From contig OY754337.1 of assembly GCA_963573305.1 (NCBI GenBank), forward strand, positions 75,219,094-75,283,093: DNA of 64,000 bases, in the 5' to 3' direction. The number at the start of each line of letters is the position of its first letter. Within the stretch, counting starts at the first letter, position 1. Shown piece by piece: positions 44,671-55,936 of the stretch. The DNA is from Pyrrhosoma nymphula. Lineage: Eukaryota > Arthropoda > Insecta > Odonata > Coenagrionidae. The notes beneath the pieces are model-generated. The model saw nothing but the letters and a program-made list of their open reading frames with translations, had not been told where the DNA came from and did not search any database. The position numbers and the translations under genes were made by a program.

Positions 44671-45484
44671 TAGTCCTTGATCCGTAAATAGTCACGCTCA
44701 GCAAGAATGCTTGCTGGTACTGTTTCACTTACTGCTAAAATTCCAGGCAGGAAAAGTCATCCGCCTTAAACGGGACTCAAACCCAGATCCTTCGATATCA
44801 TCGTCATAATATATATATCGTAATCATCTGCCTTGACCTGAACTCGAGCCCAGATCCCTCGATACTGAGGTATCCGGGATTGAGTCCCGTTTATAGTGGA
44901 TGAATTTACTCTGTCGAATTTTCGCGCTAATGTGCTGTTGCGGGTGCATGAGTCGTTTATAGTTCGCCGCACCATCGAAAAACTCTTTCGCTACTTTATA
45001 ATCTTATCCCATTCCAACAAGGAAGGAGTTTCTTCGTTGTGAATAACTGTTTAGCTTGGGTTTTTATTACCTCGATTCCCGACGTGCTTCTTCCATCGCG
45101 TATAAATGGGCTCATACGAAAGAACGATACTGCATTCATATTTCACGTCACATATCGAATTCCTTTAAAATTCAGGCCGGGCATATCGTATAACACATCA
45201 CTTCGCACATCTTGTTCACATCGTGTTTTCCTGCGCTTCAACATCGCATACAGCAAGAATATCGCCGGTCGAAAGCGACATATAGCGGCATCGCTCGGCC
45301 CAAATCAGCTTCTGTCTCCCCTTTGCCCCTTAGTCGCTTCTTCTTAAAACGTCTGCGTCTTACGTCGAACGCCAGAACGTCAAAAGCGACGGAATTGACC
45401 GGGGTTTTTAGTAGAATACAAACTCTACTCAAGTCTTAATTTGAAATAAATATCAGGAGTAAAGGTCAAATAAAAATGCAAAGC
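44671..45484. other. no gene; possible tRNA-like repeats 44760-44890
   Basis: Two minus-strand box B-like phrases (gggtttgagtccc and gggctcgagttc) and one plus-strand phrase (gggattgagtcccg) lie within 130 bp, suggesting decayed SINE copies in both orientations, but no box A is clear. The mixed-composition frames at 45039-45439 are unrecognised. Confidence 0.3.
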
Positions 45485-45530
45485 TTTCGCCAAAATTTCG
45501 GATATATTGCATATATCCATCCTCAGGGTT
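45485..45530 (-). ncRNA. hammerhead-like module with long stem II
   Basis: On the minus strand, 45526-45496: CUGAGGA, one extra U, an 8-bp perfect stem II GGAUAUAU/AUAUAUCC closed by a GCA loop, then GAAA. The following AUUUU does not form a clear stem III, so this copy is probably not cleavable. The near-perfect stem with a unique sequence supports a shared fold with the other modules. Confidence 0.55.
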
Positions 45531-45648
45531 ATAATGAATGAAATGAATGATGTTACGTAACTAAAAATGTTATGTCTACAATCCTTTTTGAAAACAGTAT
45601 GGTTGAAATTATATAATAAGCAGTCATTTAAAATAAATAAATAAATAA

Positions 45649-45649
<1 letters not shown>

Positions 45650-45692
<43 letters not shown>
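45650..45692. repeat. (TA)n microsatellite
   Basis: About 40 bp of alternating TA following a taaa-rich run. It abuts the ribozyme palindrome at 45696. Confidence 0.9.
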
Positions 45693-45695
<3 letters not shown>

Positions 45696-45696
<1 letters not shown>

Positions 45697-45889
45697 CAAA
45701 CTAACAGGAGGTAGGAGAAATAGGAAAAGATAAAGAATTCGTTCTTACGGAACGTTTCGAACCAGTTGGTCCTTCGTCAGCTCTAGAAGTGACTTCTAGA
45801 GCTGACGAAGGACCAACTGGTTCGAAACGTTCCGTAAGAACGAATTCTTTATCTTTTCCTATTTCTCCTACCTCCTGTAAGTTTGAATT
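45696..45889. mobile_element. near-perfect palindrome with two complete hammerhead-like modules
   Basis: Arms of about 95 bp are almost identical in reverse complement around gaagt|gacttc. Plus 45802-45836: CUGACGA, an extra A, stem II GGACC/GGUUC with an AACU loop, GAAA, stem III ACG/CGU with a UUC loop, then A. Minus 45780-45746 is the same. An alternative stem III is the palindrome ACGT followed by U. Both strands would therefore give a module. The element lies between (TA)n tracts, and minute arm divergence implies it is young or maintained by gene conversion. Confidence 0.75.
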
Positions 45890-45925
45890 TATATATTTGT
45901 GGCCAATTGGCGAAAACTTCCAAAG

Positions 45926-45926
<1 letters not shown>

Positions 45927-46019
<93 letters not shown>
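45927..46019. repeat. (TA)n microsatellite, about 90 bp
   Basis: Uninterrupted alternating AT. It generates the Ile-Tyr repeat frames 45701-46054, 45789-46133 and 45927-46121, which are not genes. Confidence 0.95.
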
Positions 46020-46021
<2 letters not shown>

Positions 46022-46137
46022 GCCAAGAGGGTGGCCGATAAAAAATATACACACAGAAAAAAGAACACTTACACATAAAAACTTCCGATATTTCGGTGAA
46101 GACCAGCTCCACCTTTCTCAAGGTTTAAAGTAGGAAT

Positions 46138-46225
46138 GAATATATATATATAGGAATAGTAGGAATATATATATATATAAATTATAAAATTATATATATA
46201 AAATATATATATATATATATTTTAT
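46138..46225. repeat. degenerate (TA)n tract
   Basis: Short TA runs broken by aggaatag and aaattataaaat. Continuous with the preceding low-complexity area. Confidence 0.85.
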
Positions 46226-46679
46226 ATTTTATTTACATTTGTAATTTCGTCATTTGGTTTATTTATTTGTTGAACAATTGTTTCATTTGTTAAATTTTAG
46301 TAAATTTTACTTAGATTGGGGATGTCTCTCCTTTTGTTACAAGTTTGTTTTGTTTTTGGAAACATGGAACATTTCATTGAATAACCTTCTTTGGTCTTAT
46401 TTTGAAATAATTTATAGTGCAGTACTTCGTCCGTCAGATGGCACGTTATGCTGTGGAATATTGCCGTCTTTAGCTAAAGCTGGGTTCATTTTTTTTTTGC
46501 TTCCTTCCAATCGGTCGTTACATCTCACTTCGGATTTTATGCGCCAATCGTGCGGGTGGAATTGAAATTACACGATGATGCTTGCACGATGCCGTCCTTC
46601 ATTCGTAATTAAAGACTTGGAATAAATGTTTACGCTTGCATCTCTTGTTACGGACTCACGGTTTTTTACATGATTTTCT
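46226..46679. other. no gene recognised
   Basis: The 103-codon plus frame 46254-46565 is Phe/Leu-rich and unrecognised. Confidence 0.45.
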
Positions 46680-47420
46680 ATAACTCGCTTTTCCGTGGAT
46701 CCATGGTTACTTGCATGGTTACCTCTTCATTTATAACCAAATAATAATAATTTAATGAAATACCCTTCGTTTACTGTGGTTAGAGGTGGGATAGTAGTAA
46801 AGCATTCGATTCTCCTCCCGAGAAACAAATAGAAAGTCATCGCATTAAGTCCACCAACGTGGCAATTTTTTCTAGTAAATAGTCCTAGTTTTTTAGTGTT
46901 GTTTTGTAAACATTCTATTAGCTAGGACTAAAAATAGAAAAAAATTATAAAGAATTTAAAGCATGCTTTTCAAGAAAAATAATATTTTCTCAAGTAAATG
47001 AAAGTTAAGCCTAGTACTGGAAATAATTAAATTCAATTCAAGGAAATAAGCCACTCATTGACAAGACCATAATGGAAAGAATGTGGCGCAACCTCATTTA
47101 TATTTCGCACCTTAACATTAGTTCATTTAAAGATTTTCTATAAATTGTATATTGAAGTTCTCCACTCCATTGAATACCAAAATCTTCATATTTAATGAAT
47201 TTATGTTTATATCGAATATGAAAGAGCACCCCATACTTTTTGTTGTGGTCTTACATACATTGACAACTTAAAGCATTTTATGTTGTTGAAAAAATAATTT
47301 TTGCTATTTATATTCATAGGTAATCCATTGTGTGGCAAATTTCCTTGAACTAAATTTAATTTTTTTCAGTTCTTTTATTCACTTGAGAAAATATTATTTT
47401 TTTTCTTTTAGTGCGATGTT
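46680..47420 (+). repeat. family D dispersed repeat, copy 2, with inverted segment
   Basis: Collinear with 16480-16930, but 46780-47085 holds extra sequence. It includes an inverted copy of the family's own right end (ttgagaaaatatta appears as its complement near 46980). The outer parts share ctcgcttttcc, ttatatttcgcacc and attgaataccaaaatc. It may reveal a longer palindromic parent element. Confidence 0.55.
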
Positions 47421-47547
47421 AAGATATTTCTTTACTAGTTCGGCCGCAACCCGAAAGATGCATTCTTACAGTGATTGTTCATATACTCAAGTAACAGATC
47501 ATGAAATATTGTGTGCAGGAAAAATGGAAGCCAGCCTTCTTTTCCTT

Positions 47548-48109
47548 TTAAGGTGGTTCCACCGTATAATGAATTAAATGTCATTTTATTCACGTTCTGT
47601 CTTCTTATAGAAACACTTGTCCTCCATCTGATGTGAGCAACAAAATGTTACCTTTCCACGCTAATGTATTCTCTAATTGAACTTGAAATTACATGGTGTT
47701 CAATGGGAGAATGAGGGAAACACGGGGAAAAATAGTATTTTTCCACAAAATATTAATGCCATTTTCGCGGAAAACTGTTTATGAGAAGGAAATTATCCAG
47801 AGAAATAGAATAAAAATAAAATATAGGCATCTTACCACCTTATATTTTTAGTTATTTAACAATTACTGCCGTAATTGAAGTCAAAATGCGGTAATTCGTA
47901 GAAAGTGGCGCTGCAGTCGGCTCCTATGGCTGGAAAAAAGTGCTAATTTAAAATACATTCGTGGAATAATCTGCATATTTTCTACTTTACTTTTGGTTTT
48001 CCATAGGTAACGCATTCCATCAGCGAAATCAGGATTTTTGTACAAAATATAAAAAATGTGGAATTTAGTATTTGTTTTGACTCACACAGTCGCGGCGGAA
48101 CCTCCTTAA
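47548..48109. mobile_element. second TTAA-flanked MITE family
   Basis: The element 47552-48105 (554 bp) has TIRs ggtggttccaccg and the complement of cggcggaacctcc, and is flanked by TTAA at 47548-47551 and 48106-48109. Size, TTAA and the GGT(A/G)G start parallel family A, but the interior is unrelated. A fragment of one end lies at 56440-56510. Non-coding. Confidence 0.75.
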
Positions 48110-48419
48110 GTTGCAACTACCGGAAACTACTGATTACGGTTCCGCCAAGCCGTGGTCAAAATTGTGACGGTTGCTACCTTTATCGACCCCTACTGCTATA
48201 AAAGTCCGTACTTACACGTTGAAGTGCTCCTGGCAAGTGACTCGAGAGGCTTCTGCAATAGAAGTTACTTCCATGTGCAAATCCCCCTTTATAATTTCAA
48301 GGTTTCTTTAAACCAATAATACCCACCCCTTCCTCAAATGACATAAGTGTTCCGTTGTCGGTCGTTTGCGCCATTCCTCCTCATCTTATAACTGCTACTT
48401 GTTTAGAGCGTTCCACGTA
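48110..48419. other. no gene recognised
   Basis: Nothing identified in 310 bp. Confidence 0.5.
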
Positions 48420-49249
48420 TTGGTAACTAGGCTTGTGCGGTGAGTCGATTAATCGAAGTCATCGACGATGATTTTAGTCATCGCGGTGCGATGACTGTAA
48501 TCGATGACGATGAATGTCATCGACCATCGATGTCGATGAGAATCATCGATGCCGATGAGTCGATGCGAATCATCGATCCCAATGAGTCGATGAGTTGATG
48601 CGAATCATTGATGTCGATGAGAACCATCGATGAGGATGATCGATATCCTTATATCACTAATTTTTCTTCTTTTTTTCCATTCATTTGAACGCCTTAGATC
48701 TAAAATGTAGGTATGCATAAAGTATAAGCACCCCAGCTATTGCGCCTTGAGGACGATGGCAGGGCCACAGTGGGATATTTGGAATTGATGTATTTCCTCA
48801 AGTTTGTGGTAGACGATACAGAAGTAGCGATCACGTTCAATCACAGTTAATTCGCAGTAGCAGTGGTAGCATTGTATTCGTTGGTTGCACTGGTGCAGTG
48901 GGTAGCAGCGGTAACAGCCTGAGCTAAATCGGCTAAATTCACCGAATTCACAGTCACAGTGATTTCGATTAAATAGTCACAGGCTGTGATTGCTACTTTT
49001 CAGTATCGGTGATTCAATCACAGCGATATATCGCTCATCACTACTGCACAGTTCATAGAGAGTCATCAATCATCGTAATTCATCGATCATCGGCATTCAT
49101 CGATCATCGACATTCATCGATAGTCTTCGATCATCGTGTACACTCTATACGATGATCGATGACAGCCATCGTCATCGAAACATTTCGATGAAATTTTTTC
49201 ATTGAAAATCGATGACCAAAATCGGTCATCGCACAAGCCTATTGGTAAC
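48420..49249. mobile_element. hAT-like element of CGATGA repeats, exact 8-bp duplication
   Basis: The element 48428-49241 (814 bp) begins taggcttgtgcgg and ends gcacaagccta, flanked by the perfect 8-mer ttggtaac. Both terminal 200 bp are arrays of catcgatg/cgatgat-like motifs, arranged so the two ends are complementary. The unique middle has no recognisable coding. It has the same design as the 39.1-kb element with a different motif. Confidence 0.8.
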
Positions 49250-49882
49250 AGTATGGGCCTTGTGTGGAACGCTGTTGCCAAATTTACGCTCCGTGAGATC
49301 ACCTCTTGGTTACGGAGGCAACCATATCTAACAACGCGAAATATTTAAGTGTACTACCTAAGGGATTAGTATCCGCATATTGGAAGATTCCTAGGTGTGC
49401 TGTTAGTATACTTAATAACGCTATTTCCATTTTCCTGCTGATATTGGCAACATCACATACCCAGCCTTATGGAGGTAAGTTCAGGAAACGACTCTCCATG
49501 ACAATCCTTACTTTCATTTATACCCTTTTTCACAACTCATGGCGGCTGAACTTGAATACTTCAGTGTCTCGTATAGTGGGTGTTGTCAAATTATCTGCGT
49601 GCGAGTTAGATTTCGTTGGTTAAGGCTCAAAATCAGTGGTTAACACGACTCCTCGCCGCCCAAAGTGCAATAATTCGCGAGAAATGACAGCGCTGTTCGA
49701 CCGCCGGGATCAAGAAACTGATCGGCGGAAGGAGAAACTCCTTTCATTGGTTACTCGCTCAGTGACGTCCACCGGCCATGAGTTGGGAAAAAGGGTATAT
49801 AAATGTAGAACGCTCCATACCAAAGATTTTCCTTGAAACATTCGCGGAAGCGAATCAGTGCTCACTTGGCCAACCGAATCTT
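49250..49882. other. no gene recognised
   Basis: Plus frames of 105 and 66 codons (49306-49623, 49636-49836) lack motifs. Confidence 0.45.
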
Positions 49883-50371
49883 TGTTTTTACCACGCTGAT
49901 TTTAACTCCACCTGTTTGTTTGTTTTTTGTTGGTTTGTCTGGATGGAAACTTTTAATCGAAATGTAACCCACTTTCAAATGTTCAGTCAAGCTGAAATTT
50001 AGGCGCACTTACTTTCTCTCGATGTCAATACATGAATCAGTTATTAAATTCACTAATTACCAAGTTAATCTACTAAATATATAAATGGTTAACATTTAAT
50101 AATGACAATAGTTTTTTTGTCAATAGATGGCGCTAGTAGAACTTAGCATTTATGGTGAGAAGAAATGATAATCATTTTAATTTCAAAGAACTGTTGCACA
50201 ATTAATATAGAATATAACTTAGAAAGTAATAACATTTGAAAAAAATACAGTTATAAAACCACGCTTATAATTCAACTGTACAAAAAAAAGAATTGGTGTG
50301 CTTAAAATAACACGGGAGGAGTGTAAATTTCTATGGTGATATACTGATAAATATTTTATTATATTTATCAG

Positions 50372-51591
50372 GCCCCCCATTTTACAAATGTCATTCCTTC
50401 ATAAAACCGAACCATTTATGTAATAAAAGGACTCCACAACGAAATTCCCTCAGAGTTAATTATAAAAGAAATAGAATCATACTCAATTGAAATCCAAATG
50501 TTTGAAACCACCACACGCCCCTTACCTTCCGAAAACCAGATCCCAAATCAAATAGTTCCATCCAGACCTACCAACCTTTTTAAAATCCTATTTTAAAAAA
50601 AGTGACGAAGAGAAACTACAAAAAATAGAATCCCTCCGCGGTCTCCCGGTCACGTTCGAGCAGCACCAACGGTCCGGCGCAATGCCTCAGGTGCGGGAGA
50701 TTTGACCACACCAAAAACTACTGCCAGCTGGACCCAGTGTGCCTCAGATGTGCGGGCCCCCATCTCGCCGCTTGCTGCACCCACCCAGTTGGAGAGAACC
50801 TCAAGTGCATCAACTGTCACGGACCGCACGCATCAACAGATAAATCTTGCCCCATCTACATCAAATTGTCAAATGCAATAAAAACAAAAGCAGAAACCCA
50901 AGCAGCTCAACCTCCTCAAACCCCAAAACCTTTTGTGCAAGCACCGCCTCCTACCAATAACCCCTGGTCCATCACAAACGAACCAGTTTTCTCCCGCAAC
51001 CTCTTTCCCACAACCACGAACCTCTTCAACCTCCTTCCTAATGATGCTGACGATGAAAGCTCCTCTGCCCAAAGTCCTCCACCCAAAACCGACCTCAACT
51101 ATCCCCCGCCAAGTGCATCAAGGCACAGAAAAAGAAGCCACGCAAAGCCAACACCAATCGATGATTCCGAAAGTGACTCTGCTCCACCAACGCCGACCGG
51201 GAGACCAAAAAAGAAAACCCAAGTCAACAATAATAACTCAGTTCAACCCCTTAATAGCTTAACCACCGTAACGCCAACGCAACTAAATCTAACTTCCAGT
51301 TCTCCCCCTCCTCCTCCTGCTCCCTCTTCCCACTCAACCCTTCCCGCACCCTCTCCAATCCCTGAAATATTGCCAAACAACTCAATTCCGCTTATTGTAA
51401 CCACACCCCAAATCCCAACTCCTAACCCTTCCTTCAGAAAATCTGATAATTCAATAGACTGGTGGGCGATTGTCCAATGGTTCCTTGCCAAACTTCCCTC
51501 TTTCCTCGCCGTAAACCAGCTCTCAGAAATATTCCCTCTCATCTTCCAATACTCCACCGAATTCTTCCAGCTCTATAATGCATCACAATAA
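50372..51591 (+). pseudogene. Jockey ORF1 (gag-like nucleocapsid), frameshifted
   Basis: The gag reading can be followed in pieces: IKGLHNEIPSELIIKEIES from about 50423 (stops at 50402 and about 50593), then a shifted frame EEKLQKIESLRGLPVTFEQ to about 50675, then the long frame. The knuckles follow in order: QCLRCGRFDHTKNYC (50680 onward), VCLRCAGPHLAACC and KCINCHGPHASTDKSC (to about 50850), the three-knuckle arrangement of Jockey gag. Beyond this is a Pro/Ser/Thr-rich tail with a basic patch (GRPKKKTQ) and a hydrophobic C-terminus. It would bind RNA and form the RNP. At least two frameshifts separate the parts. Confidence 0.8.
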
Positions 51592-54443
51592 ATCAAAAAA
51601 CACTAAAATAAACAATCTCACAGTTTTACAATGGAACTGTAACCATCTGGCACCCCGAATCACCGAACTCCATTCCCTCATTCAAGACCATTCCCCAGAT
51701 GTCATCGCCCTCAGCGAAATCCGAATGAATCCAACGAAATCCATTTTCTGCCCAGGCTATAACGTTTATCGACTCGATCGAAACTCAACAGCGAATCCGG
51801 GTGGAGGAGTGGCGTTGTGCATTAAAAGAACCATCACGCACGAACAACTACACCTCCCAAATCTCACCCGTATAGAAACTACAGTCATAAAACTTTACAC
51901 CAGAACACACACACTACACATTCTCTCCTGTTACATATCGCCAAAAAAATACTCACTGAATCTGACCTTGACATCATACTACCCACCAACACATCAACAC
52001 TTGTCTTTGGAGACCTAAACAGTAAACATAAAAACTGGGGATGCAGAATTACCAATGTCAAAGGCCGCATCTTACACAAATACACACTTAAACACAACAT
52101 CATTGTAAACTCTCCCACAGAACCCACCCATACACACTATAATGGTTCCACCGACATCCTTGATGTGGCTTTAAGTCGTAATGCACCCGCCAGCTCCTCC
52201 AGTGAAGTACTTTACTCAGGCTCCTCAGATCACTTCCCAGTCCTCACCTTTTTTGATCTTGAACCCACTCCTTCTCCCCTCTGTCCCAAATACATACGAA
52301 ACTGGCCACTCTACCAAGAAATAGTCTCCAACAACCTTAACTTTCAACTTCCAAAGACCAACTTAGAACCAAACCCGGATTCTATAGATCAAGCAATAGC
52401 CACCATCAACCTCTGCATTACTAATGCTCTAAACCGATCCTCTCACTCCGTAAATAAACCCCCAGAACTGCATACAACCCACCTCCCAAACCATATCCGT
52501 GTTCTTATGACATCCAGAAACAGAACCAGACGTGAATATTCCCGTACCCGTAACCCACACCTAAAATTAGTTATCAACATCCTAAACCGTGAAATCAAAT
52601 CCCATCTCAGTAACCATCTTAATCAGAAATGGGAAAATAAACTAAAAAATCTCAAGACACAGGACAACTCCATCTGGAAATTAGCCAGCCAACTTAGAAA
52701 GAAAAAATCACTTACCCCGCCGCTCCACCACAACAATAAAACGTACTCCTCTCCCACTGACAAGGCCAAGCTTTTCGCCACAGTGCTGGCTGAGAGGTTT
52801 CAATTAAATAATTTCCAAAACAACCCTGTCTTTGATAATGAAATAGTATCCACCGTCAACTCTTTTACCAACTCACCCTCTTCTCAACCTATGTTATCCA
52901 CCATTAAAGAACTCCAAACAATCATCAATCATCTCCCGACAAACAAAGCTCCAGGCCCAGACGAAATTCCTTCAAAAGCCATAAAGCTATTACCCTCTGA
53001 ATTCCTTCCTTCCTTTTTACAGCTTCTCAATTCATGCATATACCTTAACTACTTTCCTACTACCTGGAAAAGCAGCAAGATTATAGTTCTTCCCAAACCT
53101 CATAAAAATTTGCAAGACCCAAACAACCACCGTCCCATTTCTCTCACATGCTGCTTCTCAAAAATTTTCGAAAAACTCTTATTAACCAAATTAAAAAACT
53201 TTTTCTTCCTCTTCAAATCCCTGAACAGGCAGGCTTAACTCCTCACACATCGACTATCCACCAAATTGTCCGACTCACGGATAACATCTTCCTCGACAAA
53301 CATTACGGACGACTTACTACTGCAGCCTTCCTTGACGTCGACAAGGCGTTTGACAAGGTTTGGCACCATGGCCTAATTTATAAATTAATAAATCTAAATT
53401 GCCCTGCATACCTTATCAAAATTGTTCAGTCTTTTTTGAGCAATCGCACTTTCATAGTCAGTCTGGAAAATTGTCAATCCCCGTCCTGTCCCATACTCGC
53501 TGGCGTTCCCCAGGGAGCTGTCCTGTCCCCCACACTCTACAATATTTACACCAACGACCTCCCTACCTCCCCCAACACACAATTATATCTATTCGCCGAT
53601 GACACAACCATAACCTCGCCCCATAGATGGGTTATCTCAGCCCGACGAAATGTCCAAAAGCACCTGAATGATTACCATGCCTGGGCAGAAAAATGGAAAA
53701 TCACCATCAATCCGTCTAAATGCACAGAAGTCCCTTTTTTTCACAACCAAAAAGTAAACTCCGTCAGACGCTCAGGCCCTTCTCTCACCTTCAACGAAAT
53801 TGCTATTCCCACAGTGAAACAAACCAAATTCCTGGGCTTAATCATTGATTCCTCACTGCTCTTTCATCCTAATTTCAAAAAAACCATCAACCTATTTCAC
53901 GCTGCTAATAGTTCCCTATTTCCTCTGTTAAATAAAAAAAGTAAAGTTTCCCTTAATTTGAAAAAACTGATTTACACCGCAATTATCAGGCCAGCTACTA
54001 TGTACGGCAACCAAATCTGGGCAGCTTCACTCTCCAGTTCCCAAATTAGAAAACTTCAAACATCCCAAAACAAGATTCTCAGAATGGTCACCAACGCCAG
54101 ATGGTTTCACACAAACGCCAGCCTTCACAACGAAATTGGTATTACTTACATTATAGAGCACCTTATCCAAAACGCAAAAACCTTTAAAGAATCCCTTACA
54201 AAACACCCTAACCCACACTTCAAAAACCTTTGGAATTTAAAAATAGACCCTCACCTTAAACCTCCCCAAAATGTCCTCTCGTCCACTTCCCTCTTCCCCT
54301 ATAAGCGGAAAAAAGTTAAAATCCACCACTCTATAATCCACCTTGACCCACCTAACCTTTTGGTCACCTCCCGCCTTTCTCCAACCAACCAACCACTAGC
54401 CAATCAACCACCGAGATACCTTGAACCTCCCGAACCGGATTAA
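51578..54443 (+). pseudogene. Jockey ORF2 (endonuclease-reverse transcriptase), two frameshifts
   Basis: Begins at an ATG overlapping the ORF1 stop by 14 bp. Endonuclease blocks: LQWNCNHL, IALSEIRMNP, GGGVALCIKR, then after a 1-nt loss in an A run near 51945, VFGDLNSKHKNWGC (GDLN at 52009-52020) and SGSSDHFPVL (about 52225). RT blocks: NHRPISLTCCFSKIFEKL, a second 1-nt loss near 53200, then AFLDVDKAFDKVWHHGL, AGVPQGAVLSPTLYN and YLFADDTT, the catalytic pair being intact. The C-terminus contains IIRPATMYGNQIWA. Rejoined, it is about 950 codons, normal for Jockey ORF2. Both shifts are single-base losses in homopolymers, so assembly error is possible. Confidence 0.85.
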
Positions 54444-54561
54444 TTAGTAAAACAAACACTCATAATAGACCTAATTTAACACACACCACACAACAATGTT
54501 TTGATAAAAAATAAAGAAATGGGTTTAAATATATATTTTTTTTTAAATCCATTATTCATAC

Positions 54562-54567
<6 letters not shown>

Positions 54568-54652
<85 letters not shown>
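54568..54652. repeat. (TA)n microsatellite, about 85 bp
   Basis: Uninterrupted alternating AT just 3' of the LINE 3' UTR. It may be derived from the element's A/T-rich tail or mark its target. Confidence 0.95.
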
Positions 54653-54655
<3 letters not shown>

Positions 54656-55089
54656 ATATATATCAATTTAAAAAAAATCCCGAGCATGATGATAAAAGAA
54701 AAATTATAAACAATTGAAACTATACTTAAAAATACGCACGCAACCCCCACCCTTAAAAACTTTCCCGTCCAGGGAGTATAATGTTAAAAAGGGAAATAAA
54801 GTCTTTTTAAAAAGGCTGTAACAAAAAGAAATCGGAAAAAAATTATATTAATCAGAATATCACCATAGAAATTTACACTCCTCCCGTGTTTTTTAAGCAC
54901 ACCAATTCTTTTTTTTGTACAGTTGAATTATAAGAGTGGTTTTATAACAGTATTCTTTTCACATGTTACTTTCTAAGTATGTATTCAATATGTATTCCAC
55001 CAGCGCCCACCTTTTTTAAGGAGAGTGATGGCAAAATTATTTTTTGTCTATTAGTACACTTGAATATAGGCATGTTTTTTTTAAAGTAT

Positions 55090-55693
55090 TTATTTGCATA
55101 TTATTATTTTGATATTCATCGTCTTACGACCGGGAAGGGAGGGCAGGGCGCTTTCGATTAGGCGATGGCTTTTGTTTGGCGGTTGATGATGCAATTTAAG
55201 ACGCGGAGTGTCCGAGCCGTATCTGCGCGGGGGAGAGGACGAACGGCCTGCGCTCTTCGATGTTTGTTTGTTTATTTTCCCCTCCCTCCCCAACTCCTTT
55301 TCGGATCGAGGAGAGGGAGAGTGGAGGCCGCGTTTTTCCCGGAGTCGGCACGTGAGTGAGATGAGTCGATTCCGGGAATGGACGGGAGGAGGCTGACTGG
55401 ATCCGGTGATGAGGATTCTGGGTCGACCCCTATCCCACACGTGGTTGGCCCTCAAGTGTCCAAATAAGGAGCAGAGGCTGGGAGACTGAAGGGCTTGTCG
55501 ATGTAACGCCGATATGATGAGGAAAAGGGAAAGACGAGACGACCAACGGGGAAAGTGCAGCATTGAAAAAAAAGAAGAATTCGTATGCGAAGAATGAATC
55601 TTCGTATGCCATGAAGGGTCTTCGGCTTATGTAGATGACAAACTTTAAAAAATACATGTAAGAACGAAGGTTTTCGCGGTGGTTTACGATTAG
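55090..55693. other. GC-richer stretch, frames unrecognised
   Basis: Several overlapping frames (minus 55090-55563, 157 codons; plus 55165-55359 and 55208-55396) are Arg/Ser/Pro-rich without motifs. The 141-codon minus frame 55430-55855 runs into the PLE palindrome and is partly its sequence. Confidence 0.35.
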
Positions 55694-55738
55694 CTTCTTC
55701 ATATTTTCGGGTTCTACCGCGTAGTTTGCTGTGTTGAT

Positions 55739-55776
55739 GACAACAGTTTCGCTGGCACTACTGCCACCGTCTTCAG
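55739..55776 (-). ncRNA. hammerhead-like module, left arm of the PLE
   Basis: On the minus strand: CUGAAGA (55776-55770), an extra C, stem II GGUGGCA/UGCCAGC with one mismatch and a GUAG loop, GAAA, then AC-UGUU-GU and C at 55739. The right-arm copy has a fully paired stem, so the mismatch is a later mutation. Confidence 0.65.
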
Positions 55777-55936
55777 GTCGAAGATGCCGGTTCACAATTT
55801 TGGTCCTTATTATATAGCGTTTCTTTCCCGCCAATTTTTGCTGCTGCTCTCTCATTGGTTCGTTTCAGAACTCTCCTCCAAGTGTAATCCAGGTGGTAAC
55901 CCTCGTCTCGGTTAAAATTGTCAGTCCGGGCTATCT

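Larger units (their letters stand above)
50350..54530 (+). mobile_element. Jockey-superfamily LINE, 5'-truncated
   Basis: Contains a gag-like ORF1 with three zinc knuckles, and an ORF2 with endonuclease and reverse transcriptase, overlapping by a few bases. Gag begins mid-protein at the 5' boundary, so the 5' end is missing. The 3' UTR has aataaa at about 54510 and runs into T/AT-rich sequence before a (TA)n tract. Several single-base frameshifts and stops make it non-autonomous. Confidence 0.85.
50216..54985. mobile_element. foldback element interrupted by the Jockey LINE
   Basis: Bases 50216-50345 are the near-perfect reverse complement of 54853-54985. Shared phrases are acttagaaagta, gttataaaaccac, ttcaactgtacaaaaaaaag, aattggtgtgctt and acacgggaggagtgtaaat. 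The apex was split by the LINE at about 50346-54850. Arms of about 130 bp mark a palindromic MITE or a rearranged end of family B. Confidence 0.65.
49883..55085. mobile_element. family B repeat, copy 2, split by nested insertions
   Basis: Bases 49883-50215 match the left half of the 31.8-kb copy (accacgctgatttt, gtctggatgga, atagatggcgcta). Bases 54985-55085 match its right end (agcgcccacc, aaattattttttg, tagtacacttgaat). The intervening 4.8 kb is a foldback plus a Jockey LINE. Confidence 0.6.

Noticed and set aside
45701..46133. Frames of more than 110 codons containing Ile-Tyr repeats
   Set aside because: They are translations of the (TA)n tract and of the ribozyme palindrome, present on both strands; no gene evidence.
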